A DNA stretch of 64,000 nucleotides from assembly GCA_917880885.1 (NCBI GenBank), contig OU862928.1:10621721-10685720 (forward strand), written 5' to 3'. Under the pieces are notes generated by a model, which had not been told where the DNA came from, made no database searches, and saw nothing but the letters and a program-made list of their open reading frames with translations. The stretch's first letter is position 1. Each line of letters opens with the position of its first letter. Below, piece by piece: positions 53,539 to 64,000 of this stretch. This stretch comes from Limnephilus marmoratus (taxonomy: Eukaryota > Arthropoda > Insecta > Trichoptera > Limnephilidae). Position numbers and translations under genes: made by a program.

Positions 53539-54545
53539 TCAGTAGTTATCCATTTTTTTATTGCTTGGGGTCTTTTGGTTGGTTTTTTTAAAAAATGACA
53601 CAGTGCTTTTTTCATACAAATTAATGAAATTATTTTTAATTTGTTGATACAAAGTATTACTTTTTTGTTCATTAAGTAAAGAATTCCAGTCTATTTCTCG
53701 TATGTGATTAACAATATGTTTTTGTGACAAAATAGTTATCTTCTTCATTTTTTTAGTGGTTCTTTTTGCACATCATATTTAATATTAACCGCTGTCATAT
53801 AATGATCTGCTATGGAAATCTCACATACACACGCTGATAGCGAGACCACTTGTTTAAGCCCGTTACTGTACCTAATATATATATGATCTATGCATGATTG
53901 TGTTATGCGCCCGCATACAATTGCTTCCCGCGTCTCAACGTCTATGCATTTGATCAAATAATTGCTTGCAAGAATATTTTCATATGAATTTACTACAGGA
54001 TCATGAAAATCCATCAAGTTTATATTAGTGTCCCCAAAGAGCAAAACATTGTCTCGGGGACCTATGAAATCCGTCAGAATAGATTCGATTTCCCGAATAA
54101 ACTATAGTTTGTTAAGATTCGGCGGTTGATATATAGCTAATATACTCAAACTTTGTTTATTTGGAAGAGTAATTACACCAAAAACATTTGAAAAAAATTG
54201 ATTCTAGTGGTAATTGTTTAAATACCATATTGTTCCGTATATATAGCGATATTCCCCCACCCGATTTGTTCTTACGACAATAGTTGTAATTTGAATAGCC
54301 CGGAATCTCATACATATTAATTAGGTCAGCTTGTATATTTGTTTCACTTATCATTAAAATGTCTATGCGCTCCAAACAACTTCTTAAATAAACATGCAAA
54401 ACATCCCAATTCATACATAATGATCTGATATTTACATGAATACAAATTAATTCCCCTATATCACTGTTTTTAATTTTTATCAACTGATAGAGATCGTTAG
54501 TTCTTAAAAATTCTACTTCATTATCTTCTTCCAGATAATTAATTA
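53539..54545 (-). pseudogene. Endonuclease and linker of the CR1/Jockey-type element
   Basis: The upstream frame (54483 down) has IHVNIRSL, DILMISETNI, GYSNYNYCRKNKSGGGISLY and ends in a shift near 54160. The next part has a Y-x-PP-like segment, FGDTNINLMDF and SCIDHIYIRYSN with SIADHYM, the last endonuclease motifs. The linker frame 53748-53539 reads REIDWNSLLNEQKSNTLYQQ. Two shifts and a stop are present. Polarity and order match the reverse transcriptase on the far side of PLE2. Confidence 0.82.
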
Positions 54546-54560
54546 CTTAAAGCCATATTT

Positions 54561-54920
54561 TTTTTACATAATTAGTTCACATTCTGTTCGTATCCTATTA
54601 ATTTGATAATTTAATACAACATCTCTGGTTACTATACCTGAGTATTTATTTGAGTAATGATTGATAAGTAGGTTTACATATATCATTATTATATTTATTT
54701 CAATTTGAATTCAGTTTGTAAGAAATAATGGGTAATCTAAAATATTAACAATAATGAATTTAGTCAGAATGAATACTGCAACTCCGCTATTATTATTTTT
54801 GTTTATAGTTGCCTGAATATATTTAAAATAAGAGCGCTGCCGTTGATTAGCATTCGTCAGTGACTCATAATTTGTAAATGGTAAAGTATGGTACAGTTAA
54901 ACATGACCGAATTTCATATC
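54561..54920. other. No gene seen
   Basis: AT-rich sequence between the CR1/Jockey-type element and the tRNA-like gene. Confidence 0.45.
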
Positions 54921-54993
54921 GACACCGTAGTGCAGTGGTTAGCGCGTTTGCCCGGAAAGCAAGAGGTCCTGGGTTCGAGTCCCGGAGGTGTCA
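54921..54993 (+). tRNA. tRNA-like gene, anticodon position reads GGA, C33
   Basis: All 73 positions can be numbered: acceptor GACACC/GGTGTC (six pairs, seventh G7-A66 mismatched), D arm GTGC/GCGC with loop AGTGGTTA, anticodon stem TTTGC/GCAAG, five-base variable loop AGGTC, T arm CTGGG/CCCGG with TTCGAGT, discriminator A. Boxes A and B are present, and TTTTT follows within ten bases as a Pol III terminator. The anticodon loop CCGGAAA has C instead of the nearly universal U33. GGA would be serine, but serine tRNAs have a long variable arm, which is absent. It may be a tRNA pseudogene or the head of a SINE. Confidence 0.65.
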
Positions 54994-55121
54994 ACATGTT
55001 TTTCTGATTTTCCTGTTTCCAGATTTTTGATTGAGTTTCGCTTATATTGTCTTCATTTATTTAAATATTACAATTTGAGTTTTTACTCATAAAGTAAAAA
55101 TAAAAAAAATAAAATATAATA

Positions 55122-55536
55122 ATTGTTATTTCGGCTACTGGCATAATACCTAGGAATCTGATTCAAAATTTAAGCATATTAGATTTGTCAAAGAATTTGT
55201 ATGTAAAAATGCAAAAATCAGTCATTTTAAATACATGTAGGATTACAAAAGATTTTTTAAATATTTATATTGAGGGATCAGTAGGATTTATAGGTTAAAA
55301 TTTGGAATTCCACAGAGCCGAACCCTCTGATATGAAAATATCTGGAATCGGTGAATTATTTTCCCATTTGGTCTCTAGTAGGTTGACATATTGCTCTCGT
55401 ATTGTTTTGTATTTATAATACTTATATAGTGCAATTGCACAGGGTGGATTGACGAGATGATCATTTGGGGAAGTGTGTTGAAGGGTTTAGTTTTTCCTGT
55501 GGGGAAAATTTAACCCGGACATTTAAATCTGGTGCG

Positions 55537-55540
<4 letters not shown>
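55122..55540 (+). mobile_element. R4-like element 3' end, copy 1
   Basis: It begins with coding remains (ATTTCGGCTACTGGCATAAT, then KNLYVKMQKSVILNT-like text on the plus strand) and runs into the 3' UTR shared with 55850-56163 and, inverted, 29487-29795. The protein remnant aligns with the C-terminus of the copy at 48640-48866. Confidence 0.7.

Positions 55541-55603
<63 letters not shown>
55541..55603. repeat. TA microsatellite, about 31 units
   Basis: Uninterrupted AT dinucleotides at the junction of the two R4-like 3' ends. It may derive from the 3' tail of copy 1 or from a preferred AT-repeat target. Confidence 0.95.
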
Positions 55604-55609
<6 letters not shown>

Positions 55610-56165
55610 CTTATATCATTGATGTCGCTATTCCAAATTCCTGTTATAAAATATTCAAAAATCTGTTTCTGAAAAAATAAGAAAATATGCAGATTAAGGA
55701 AACAGGATTAAAAGAATTTGGCATTCTCAGACTATAAAAATATTACCATTTGTTATTTCGGATACTGGCATAATACCTAGCTCTCTCATTCAAAATTTAG
55801 ACATATTAGATTGGTCAAAGAATTTATATATAAAAATGCAAAAATCAGTCATTTTAAATACATTTAGGATTACAAAAGATTTTTAAAATATTTATATTAT
55901 GGGATCAGTAGAATTTATAGGTCAAATTAGGAGTTCCACAGAGCGGAACCCTCCGATATGAAAATATCTGGAGTCGGTGAATTTTTTCCATTTGGTCTCT
56001 GGTTGGTTGACATGTTATTCTTGTATTGTTTTGTATTTATTATACTTATATAGTGCAATTGCACAGCGTGAATTGACTAGATGATCATTTGAAGAAGTTT
56101 GTGAAAGGTTTTTGTTTTTTTATGTGGGGAAAATTTACCCCGGACATTTAAATCTGGTACGTTAA
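55604..56165 (+). mobile_element. R4-like element 3' end, copy 2
   Basis: Complementary to 48640-48866 in its first 250 bp, so it includes the last coding segment (ATATCATTGATGTCGCTATT, complement-coded as the IIDVAIPN block) with shifts, then NLYIKMQKSVILNTFRITKD and the 3' UTR to ACATTTAAATCTGGTACGTT. It is longer than copy 1 and in the same orientation. Confidence 0.72.
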
Positions 56166-56198
56166 AAAGTTTATAAACATTTGTTTTTCGTTATGTTA

Positions 56199-56519
56199 TA
56201 TCTGGTGAAGGTCGCCGCTCTCATATAGTTGGTGAATATGGCTTAGGCATAAGCAATCAAAGAGGTGATAGACTATATGAATTCTGCCAGGATAAAACTA
56301 TGGTGGTATTAAATACCTTGTTTATACTCCCGAAAAGAAGGCTTTATACATGTAGATCACCTCAGGATGGAACAATCTATGATATTGTCAGGAACCAAAT
56401 TAACTATGTGTTAGTAGACCATATATTCAGGAACTCTGTAAAGAGATTCACCACGTACCCTGGTGCGGACATTGGTTCTGACCATGTTTTGTTAACTGCC
56501 GATATTGTTTTACGCTTAA
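56199..56519 (+). pseudogene. RTE-like endonuclease C-terminal fragment
   Basis: The frame reads SGEGRRSHIVGEYGLGISNQ, RGDRLYEFCQDKTMVVLNTL, QINYVLVDHIFRNSVKRFTT and GADIGSDHVLLTADIVLRL. The order G-x-GNxRG-like block, F-to-LNT, Q-IDY-like and SDH-LL is the endonuclease end of insect RTE/CR1-type elements. The 5' part is lost at the junction with the R4-like end. Confidence 0.8.
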
Positions 56520-57597
56520 CCACTGGAGCGACCATGTCGAATAATTCGACATTTTGTTTTCTTCTAGGATTGCCCACGTCGAATAATTCGACGTTTATGA
56601 CGTACCACTCGTAAAAAATTAAAAACTATTTAATTATTTACCAGTGCCTGGCCAATATTTATTCCGTTGGAAAGCTGGGAATATTGTCTCTCATCTATGG
56701 CAACATCTATTGCATATAGATGGTTCTGGAAAAAGTATTTCGCGCTTTAAAACTGACAGTTTAGTCACCTCCGACACAAAACTGTTTGACAGGCCGGATA
56801 AATTTACACGTGTTTTAAAATGCCCTAAGTGATTGTGTTTTTGCATTTTAACACCAAACAGTTATCACAATTCAATTATCCATGTGGTTAACGTGTTTTC
56901 AAGTGTTCAAACTGAGAATTTAGTGACTTTTAACATGTTTTAACATGTTTTACGTAAATCGAATTTAAAATCTAAATTTCATCCGATTTTTGTGTTTATT
57001 TTTACAATTATGGACCTACTTACTTGACGTGTGCATTCGAACTATAGTTTATCAATTAGAAGAATTCTTAACAAAGATATACATCTAAATTTCAATTAGC
57101 TTTGAAAAGTTTTAATCTAGAATATGACAACTAAAGCTAGCTGTCAGGTGCAAATTTTGTGACAAAGGAAAATGGCGGATCTCGGCAAAATAATTGCAAA
57201 TATTGTAAAAGGTTAGTACTACGTATTCTTATGATATATTATCTTATTAAAAACCTTGTATTTTGTTTAGACAACGTGTAGAAATCAAAAATATCCAATG
57301 TTGACTTGAAAAAGTAAAATTTAGGGCAATCTTACAGGAATTAACACGCAGGATTCGCACATTTTTAAAGTTTACGATTTTATAATATTTTTTTTATAAT
57401 TCCTACAAATATGTGATAATCAACAAAAGATAGGTTAATTTATTAACTATATAGAACTATAATCAAGTTTGCATGTCTTCATATTAAAATTCGGAGATAT
57501 GATTTTTTCAATGTCGGCGGAAAAAATTCAAAATGTTCTCGAAAATGTCACGAGCAATCGAGGGCAAAAGTTATAAAACGCGCTGTCGTTCCAGTGG
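56520..57597. mobile_element. piggyBac-type non-autonomous element at TTAA
   Basis: TTAA flanks it at 56516-56519 and 57598-57601. The ends CCACTGGAGCGACCATGTCG and the complement of GTCGTTCCAGTGG form an imperfect inverted repeat. GTCGAATAATTCGAC, itself palindromic, occurs twice near the left end (about 56536 and 56577). The interior has no transposase. Its removal joins the endonuclease and linker of the RTE-like host element. Confidence 0.72.
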
Positions 57598-57604
57598 TTA
57601 AAAC

Positions 57605-59130
57605 AAATAAAAAAAACCCAAAAACAAAATTAAAATGGATATCTCGAAACTCCACGAAGAAGTGGTCAGAAATAAGGTATCTCAGACTTTGAATGATAAT
57701 ATTAAGCTATTCCCTTGTGATCCATCGATAGAAATACAAACACAATGGGATAACCTTAAGTCAGTTTTATGTGAAAATTGTACAAATGAAATGAAATGAA
57801 AAAATGTACAAATTTGAAAGCTGATAAGTAAATTAGAAAAAAGAATTGGATGACTGGCCACATTTTGAACTTAATGGATGAGAGACGTAAACACAAACAT
57901 AATGAGACACAATATAAAAACATACAAAGAACGATTAGACGTGAAATTAAAAAAGCCAAAGAAGAATGGATGAAGTCATAGTGTGAAGAACTAGAGTCGT
58001 ACAGTCGTAGTCACAATACATTCAAACTTCACAAAAAATTGAAGGAAATTACGGGCACTTCTAGAAGAATTACTCCATCATGTTTAGTTGACGATTCCAA
58101 TAAATTAATATTGGATGAAAAAGATATTTTACAAACATGGGAAAAGTATATTCATGATAAATTCAAAGATATTAGACCCGATATTAATATTTCTAATGAT
58201 CAATTGCATGGACCATCGATTTTAAAATCCGAAATTCTTCGTGCGATAAAGAGTTCAGACAATAGAAAAGCGTGCGGACCAGACGATATTCCAGTTGAGG
58301 TGTTGAAGCTCTTTAGTGATGAAAATTTTGACTACCTATTGAGGTTATTCAACTCTATATATGACACAGGGAATATACCCCAAGATTGGCTAAAATCCAC
58401 CTTCGTGATATTGCCTAAAAAACAATACCCTATGAAGTGCAGTGACTATCGATTAATAAGCCTGATGAGTCATATCCTTAAATTATTCCTTAAAATAATA
58501 CATGCCAGGATACGCAATAAGTGCGAGCAGGACTTGGATGACACTCAGTTTGGTTTCAGAAATGCGTTTGGGACGCGTGAAGAATTATTGTCTATTGACG
58601 TACTATTGCAAAAGTGTCGTGACCAAAGAAAGAAAGTCTTTGCCTATTTTATTGACTACGAAAAGGTATTTGACAGGGTAAAATATGCTGACCTAATGAA
58701 AATGCTTGCGGATTGTAACGTTGACACCAAAGAACAGAATTTCATAAAAAATCTGTATTGGTTCCAAACAGCAGAAATAAGTCATGGGAATGAGAGATCT
58801 AACGCAATTGCCATTCAGCGTGGAGTACGACAAGGCTGTATCCTGACGCCACTATTGTTTAATCTCTATTCCAGCTATGTCTTTAAAAGAGCCCTAAGTA
58901 ATACTGAGAAGGGGAAGATCAACGGAGTTGTCATTAATAACATAAGATACGCAGATGATACTGTACTACTAGCTGACTGTATCGATGACCTCCAAGACCT
59001 ATTCAATCTTGTTAATAATGCTAATGAGCAACTAGGCCTAACAATCAACGTCAATTAAACTAAATGGATGACATTTGGACAACTAGATCACTCTGAATCA
59101 GTGATACAGTTAAATGGTTGGATGGAAAGA
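57605..59130 (+). pseudogene. RTE-like reverse transcriptase, interrupted element
   Basis: The linker reads DISKLHEEVVRNKVSQTLND and RRKHKHNETQYKNIQRTIRR with one shift near 57795 and a TAG at 57978. The open frame 58039-59058 has KACGPDDIPVEVLKLFSD, SDYRLISLMSHILKLFLKII, QFGFRNAFGTREELLS, FIDYEKVFDRV, GVRQGCILTPLLF and IRYADDTVLLAD (about 58948), so the catalytic box is intact. A TAA at 59056 is followed by TKWMTFG in frame. The copy ends near 59130, before the C-terminal tail. Confidence 0.88.
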
Positions 59131-60544
59131 TTAAGATACCTCTGCAGTATTCTCACGGAGACTCTCCGTATTTCGTATATTTCTGAAGGTGCCAATGGTT
59201 CGGGAACTGAAAAGAAACAATAATCAAAACTTAATCATTTATTAACATCAAAATCAGTAAACTTGAAGTAGGTATCGTTAATATACATAAGAATAGCAAA
59301 AAGAATGAGAAAAAAGACTGAAAGGGGGAGGTTAAATATTTACCTAAAAGCCTTAAATTTCGAACATCAGGGTGAAATTACTCGTACATACATAGACTAA
59401 AATTCACGTACTAAAATTACGGATGAAAGAACTTGTACAATAGCTTGTGTCGCTCTCCATAGAGAGAAAAAAATTGCCTTATTTTTAAACGCCCCGGGGG
59501 TCTCAAAAGTTGCGTATGATCTGTAGCTATTCGAAAATGTAATAATAAATGAAATTGTTGTTTACTATTAGCTCGCTAAAACGGCTGGAAGTTTTGACAA
59601 AAAATATAATTTGGGAAAAAAAAACAAAGGGTTTTTATTTTATATTTTGTAGGAAACTTAATTTTTATTCAATAACTGCAGCACAAAGAACGCTTTTTTG
59701 AACAAAAAAGGAAAAAAGAACAAAGAAAATTTTTTTTGGAACTTACGTTACTTTGTTAAAAACATAATAGGGGAAAAAACATATTTTCTGGATAAAATCA
59801 GTATTCTTCTAGACTTACTTGTATTCATAAATTTGATTTTTTTTTTCATTTTTGTCAGATATACGCAGATTTTAATAACAAATGAACGTTAAAAGGTTAA
59901 TTATTGGAAAAAAATATATTTGTTCGCGCCTTTATTTATTGTTACATGTGGTTCTTTCTAAACTACCTATTGAATGCCCTCTGCCATAATTAGTTGAGTT
60001 GAATTCGCCTTGTCGCAAGGGACACAAGTCCTCAATACCGCACCGCTTTTACAGTTGTAATTAAATCTCGCAGCTATTCACAAGTACTATCGCCACGCGT
60101 CACTTACTCTGGCTAATGATTTCGCGATCAAAACGTTCATTCCCAATCGCCATTCCCTTCCAAAATCTCCCATACTAACATACCTACCTTCCCAGTGAAC
60201 ACTGAACGAAGAGGGAAGCAGTCTGGGTAAGTGCGATTAAAATATAATAAAATATTTAGATAAGAACCATACCGCATACAGTCCACAACATACCGCAGCA
60301 TTTGATCCCTCGATCCATTGAGAGGTATCATTTGCTACCCGCCGCAACATTTGGCCATTTGAGCCGCATAACATTGATGTATTTATTTTATTATATTTAC
60401 GGAAGGATTCAATGAGCAATATTCGTTTGAAATCATTATTACAATACCTACCCGCAATTTGAGATTGTCATCATATTGTCATATCTACCCGCCACTTGAA
60501 TTTATTCACTTGCCCGCTTGTCATAAAATTGTCACAAACATAGC
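59131..60544. other. No gene seen
   Basis: AT-rich first half; second half with CTACCCGCC words repeated around 60340, 60450 and 60488 on the flank of the BEL2 LTR. Frames at 60137-60419 and 59698-59892 have no domain. Confidence 0.5.
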
Positions 60545-60973
60545 TGTTAAAAAGAGTGAAGACTACTGCCATCTAGCGGCATATTTTTTGTAGCATATTG
60601 TTAGTTGATATTGCATTTTACAGATTAGCGACGTAAGACTAAACTAAAACGAAATGTTAGTCGGTAAAGTAGATTTCTGGTTTTTATATCGTATAATGTG
60701 CAATGGTGACACTAAAGTGTTGTTTATTTTGATTGTGTTGGAAAACATTCTTATAAATAGTCTGCTTTTCTAGTTTAACTCTCTCTTTATTCGTGGATCT
60801 CCTATAAACAGCTAGCATTGTCTAGCAAGTGGTCAAAGTGACCAAATTTAGTGTTTTGTCGGGTCGGGACAAATTATTGTAACAAATGTGCTTGTGAATA
60901 AAACAAAGGAATTCCTCTATTGAAACCAGATGTTTTTCCTTGACGTCCTTCTGCTAAATACCAATTTATAACA
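60545..60973 (+). repeat. BEL2 5' LTR (inferred)
   Basis: TGTTAAAAAGAGTGAAGACT begins the inferred LTR and resembles the BEL1 start, including CTACTGCCATCTA where BEL1 has CTACCGCCATCTA. It ends TTATAACA immediately before a primer-binding site. GTGAATAAAACAAAGG near 60893 is the likely polyadenylation region. The right LTR is outside the window, so the boundary is by analogy with BEL1. Confidence 0.65.
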
Positions 60974-61431
60974 TGGTCCTTACGAGCGGATGAGAACATG
61001 GTCCTCCAGCCGCATCTACCTTACGATCGGATTAAGGCATTAAAAGGAAACAATAAAATGAACCAGCGAGCTATCCAAAAATCCAGAAAGATGAAAAGAT
61101 GAAAACATGAAGAAAAAGGAACGACTACAAATATAAGTATCCTGCCCATTATTTCCTTCTATTCCGTGAATTCCTGTTCAAACAAGTGCTATTTTTTGTG
61201 TGTCGATGTACTTATTTAAAAACAAAAAACTAACTACCCGCAGTGTAAAATGCAAGTCATGCAAATTATTTTAGGTTAATTGTTTTAGAAGATGATTATT
61301 GTTAGATTCTGTCATTGTTCATAGCTTGAATTGGTTACTACTGTTTTCTACGCGATTATTGCAAAGAAATTATTTTTTTAAGGAACATTTTTAGCATTTG
61401 TTGTGTTGAATTATTGTCAAACGTATAAAAA

Positions 61432-64000
61432 ATGGATAATTTAAAATCGTTGATTAACAAACGCGGAGTGTTGAAAGGTTAACTCACGAGATTTGCGGAT
61501 TCATTAAACGCATTATCAGTTAACGAAATTAAAATTCGCTATGCGAGAATTTAAAAAATAATTGATGATTTCGAAGAGGTCCAGGAACAAATCGAAAGTC
61601 TTCCGGATTCCAACGAAATTGATAATAATTTGCAAAGGGAGAATTTTGAAAATAAATATTATTCAACCTTGGCGACTGCTAAAGGAGCAATTCAGTCTGT
61701 AGAGACTCCCAAATTAGAAATCAAGTTACCCAACCTTCAGTTACGAGAATTCAACGGAGATCTTAAAAATTGGATTAATTTTCTAGAAACATTTAAGACA
61801 TTAGTTCATAACAATACTGCCATAAGCAATGTACAGAAGTTTTATTATCTGCAATCCTGTTTAAAAGGGAATGCAGCAAAGATCATCGCCAATTTCGAGG
61901 TATCAGACCTGAATTATATATCGGCTTTTGAATTGTTGCAGCAGAGGTTTGCAAATTTGCGAACTACCGTACAAAGACACATCCAAGCTCTGTTTCAACT
62001 TAAAGAGATGAAACATGAGGATCCGGTAGCCATGCGTTATCTGATTGATGAAACAAATGTAAATCTCAAGGCGTTGCAAAATTTAGGCTTGAAAATCGAA
62101 CAATGGGATGCTTTAATTATATACGTAATTTCTAATAAATTGGATGCAAGTTCTAGAAAGCATTGGGAACAAAACCCATTGCAGGATGAGCTACCTACAT
62201 TACACGAATTTCTTAAATGTTTGACCTCGCGTGCGCAAGTTTTGGAATTAATGTTAAATTCAGATTCGAAAAAAATTCCTACCTACCCGAAAGCAAGTGG
62301 TAGCAACAATAATCCCAAAAAGGAATCGGTATTTTTAGCTGCTACCCACAATAATTGTATTTGTTGTAATGACAAAGGGCATAAAATATATTTTTGTAAA
62401 AATTTTATAAATTAAATTCAGGAGAAAGAGCCAACGCAATAAGGAGGTACCGTGCCTGCTTCAAATGTTTGAGGTTAGGACATACGGCCCCATATTGCAA
62501 AATTAATTTAAAATGCAAGCATTGTGATAGCGAGAGCCACAATACGTTATTGCACAGGGAGATGCATCCGAGCGATGACTCCATGAATAAAGGTGAAGAT
62601 CACCCCAGAGGTGACTGCCGAATGGATGCTGAACGAGTTTCAGTATCAAACCATTCAGCTTTAGCGAAGGCTGAAAAAACAATTTTATTGTCGACTGCTA
62701 TCATTGGGGTAGTAGGTCACAATAATAAAGTGCATGAGGCAAGAGTCCTAATTGACTCTGGAGCTCAAGCCAATTTTATGTGCGAAAAGTTCGCAATGAA
62801 GTTAAATTTGAGATGCGAGAATATAAACAAGCCTGTGTTAGGTATACACAACAATGTTACCCATATAAAGAAACGTGTTGCGATAAAAATGAAATCTCTG
62901 AGGACAAATTATAATCAAAATATCACTTGTCTAATATTGCAGGAAATCACCACAAACCTACCTCAAGCAACAGTGGCCAGAAAAGACTTAAAACTGCCGC
63001 CGGGATTACAAATAGCGGACCCAAATTTCAACGTAGCGGCGCCTATTGATATCCTGTTAGGCGCTGAGAGCTTTTGGGATATACTACAAGATGATCGGCT
63101 GAGATTGGATACCGGACCTACTCTTCAGAGGACTGAATTAGGCTGGGTTATATCGGGCCCGATCAACATTCATCAGAAAAAAAGGCCAGTACCGCAATTT
63201 TGTAGTTTATCAATAAACACATTATCTAATCAAATAGAAAAATTTTGGAAAATGGAGGAGGTGAATCCTGCGAGATTTCAAAATCACGAGGAGAAGGCGT
63301 GTGAAGCAAATTTCGTCGCCACGCACTCTAGAGAGAGCGATGGTAGATACGTTGTAAGTCTGCCACGCCGCCCGTGTGTGAGTCAACTTGGTGACTCGTT
63401 AAAGACAGCGGAAAAAAGATTTAAGAACCTAGAAAAGAAATTTTTAATAAATCCTGTTTAAAAATTTAAATTGCAATATGTACAATTTATGCAAGAATAT
63501 GAGCAACTAGGTCATATGGAGTTATGTGATAAATGGAGAGGGGATGAGCAATCCTATTTTTTGCCGCATCACGCGGTCATAAAAGAAGCTAGCACCACGA
63601 CGAAGGTGCGTGTAGTGTTTGATGGTTCGGCAAAGACGTCGACCGGAATATCCCTGAACGATGCTCTGATGGTGGGAGCTGTCATTCAAAAGGACTTATA
63701 CAGCCATTTATTACGTTTCAGAATACATTGATACGTCATGACTGCGGACATCGAAAAAATGTACCGTCAAATCAACGTATGCGCAGAGGATCGCAGCCTT
63801 CAGAAGATTGTATGGCGCGAATCACAAGAAGAGGAACTCCGACATTACAAATTGAAGACCGTCACATATGGGCTGGGACCTTCCTCCTTCCTAGCAACGA
63901 GATGTCTTCGACAAATCGGTATGGATAATCAAGTTAATTTACCAGTAGCAAGTCAAGTCATAGAAAATGATTTTTATATGGACGATCTCTTGACTGGAGG
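61432..64000 (+). pseudogene. BEL2 Gag-Pol, multiply broken, 3' end outside window
   Basis: Start MDNLKSLINKRGVLKG, then TAA at 61480, another TAA near 61552, an open Gag frame to 62415 (LPNLQLREFNGDLKNWINFL), a one-base shift near 62410, the zinc knuckles (CFKCLRLGHTAPYC), protease (LIDSGAQANFM), a TAA at 63459, the reverse-transcriptase start (FLPHHAVIKEASTTTK) and a TGA at 63729 in place of a Gln codon. The frame continues MTADIEKMYRQIN to FYMDDLLTGG at the window edge. At least four stops and one shift make it a pseudogene, though the YMDD box is kept. Confidence 0.92.

Larger units (their letters stand above)
49529..54560 (-). mobile_element. CR1/Jockey-type retrotransposon, carries PLE2
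   Basis: It reads from about 54545 (5') to the poly-A at 49529-49541 (T run on the plus strand). It is inserted into the R4-like frame. Endonuclease, linker, reverse transcriptase and C-terminus are all present, interrupted by PLE2 at 51618-53506 and several single-base shifts. The linker and reverse transcriptase join cleanly when PLE2 and one target copy are ignored. Confidence 0.82.
60545..64000 (+). mobile_element. BEL/Pao element 2 (BEL2), decayed, runs off the window
   Basis: LTR, primer-binding site (TGGTCCTTACGAGCGGATG at 60974), leader and gag-pol are in the same order as BEL1. The protein is about 60-70 percent similar by eye to BEL1, so it is a related family and not a direct copy. 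The 3' part lies outside the window. Confidence 0.88.

Overview
This is AT-rich nuclear DNA from an arthropod, almost certainly an insect. I infer this from the split-exon modular serine protease with a sushi-wonton-trypsin order, and from insect-type BEL/Pao, R4-like, I-like, Penelope-like, Helitron, hAT, mariner and piggyBac sequences. The order of insect cannot be fixed from this window; a beetle-like repeat-rich genome would fit. There is no prokaryotic gene organisation. Nearly all long open frames belong to transposable elements.

Layout. 2-2660: 5'-truncated RTE-like retrotransposon. 2660-6440: no gene. 6442-7010: complete non-autonomous hAT with 8-bp target duplication. 8092-8567: tRNA-derived SINE. 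8906-11030: decayed Penelope-like element (PLE) ending in a hammerhead-ribozyme motif, followed by a 59-bp minisatellite. 12270-18515: mosaic of decayed non-LTR fragments on the minus strand, broken up by a Helitron fragment, a head-to-tail Helitron pair, a PLE relic with another hammerhead motif, a hAT remnant and a mariner fragment. 19222-20998 (minus): four exons of a host ModSP/HP14-type protease with a second SINE copy in the next intron. 21540-29420: Helitron remains, a mariner copy with terminal repeats, a large inverted-repeat element and a decayed Helitron helicase.

30042-42563: full-length I-like retrotransposon with 13-bp target duplications. A complete BEL/Pao element (two LTRs that read as identical and an unbroken 1707-codon gag-pol) is inserted after codon 4 of its ORF1. 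43934-44213: 280-bp near-perfect palindrome carrying a hammerhead-like motif in each arm and bounded by a 12-bp direct repeat. 44527-47190: transposon or repeat-family fragments and a CR1/Jockey-type reverse transcriptase. 48640-54560: three-level nest, with an R4-like element interrupted by a CR1/Jockey-type element that is itself interrupted by a PLE with inverted pseudo-LTRs, two hammerhead motifs and a 12-bp target duplication. 54921-54993: tRNA-like gene. 55122-56170: two R4-like 3' ends separated by a TA microsatellite. 56199-59130: RTE-like element interrupted by a 1.08-kb piggyBac-type element at TTAA. 60545-64000: decayed second BEL/Pao element running off the window.

The most interesting theme is a recurrent hammerhead signal. 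Five motif instances in three PLE loci and one palindrome (two in the palindrome are degenerate), two of these loci with 12-bp target duplications, suggest an active or recently active family of ribozyme-bearing Penelope-related elements, including what looks like a coding-free palindromic derivative.
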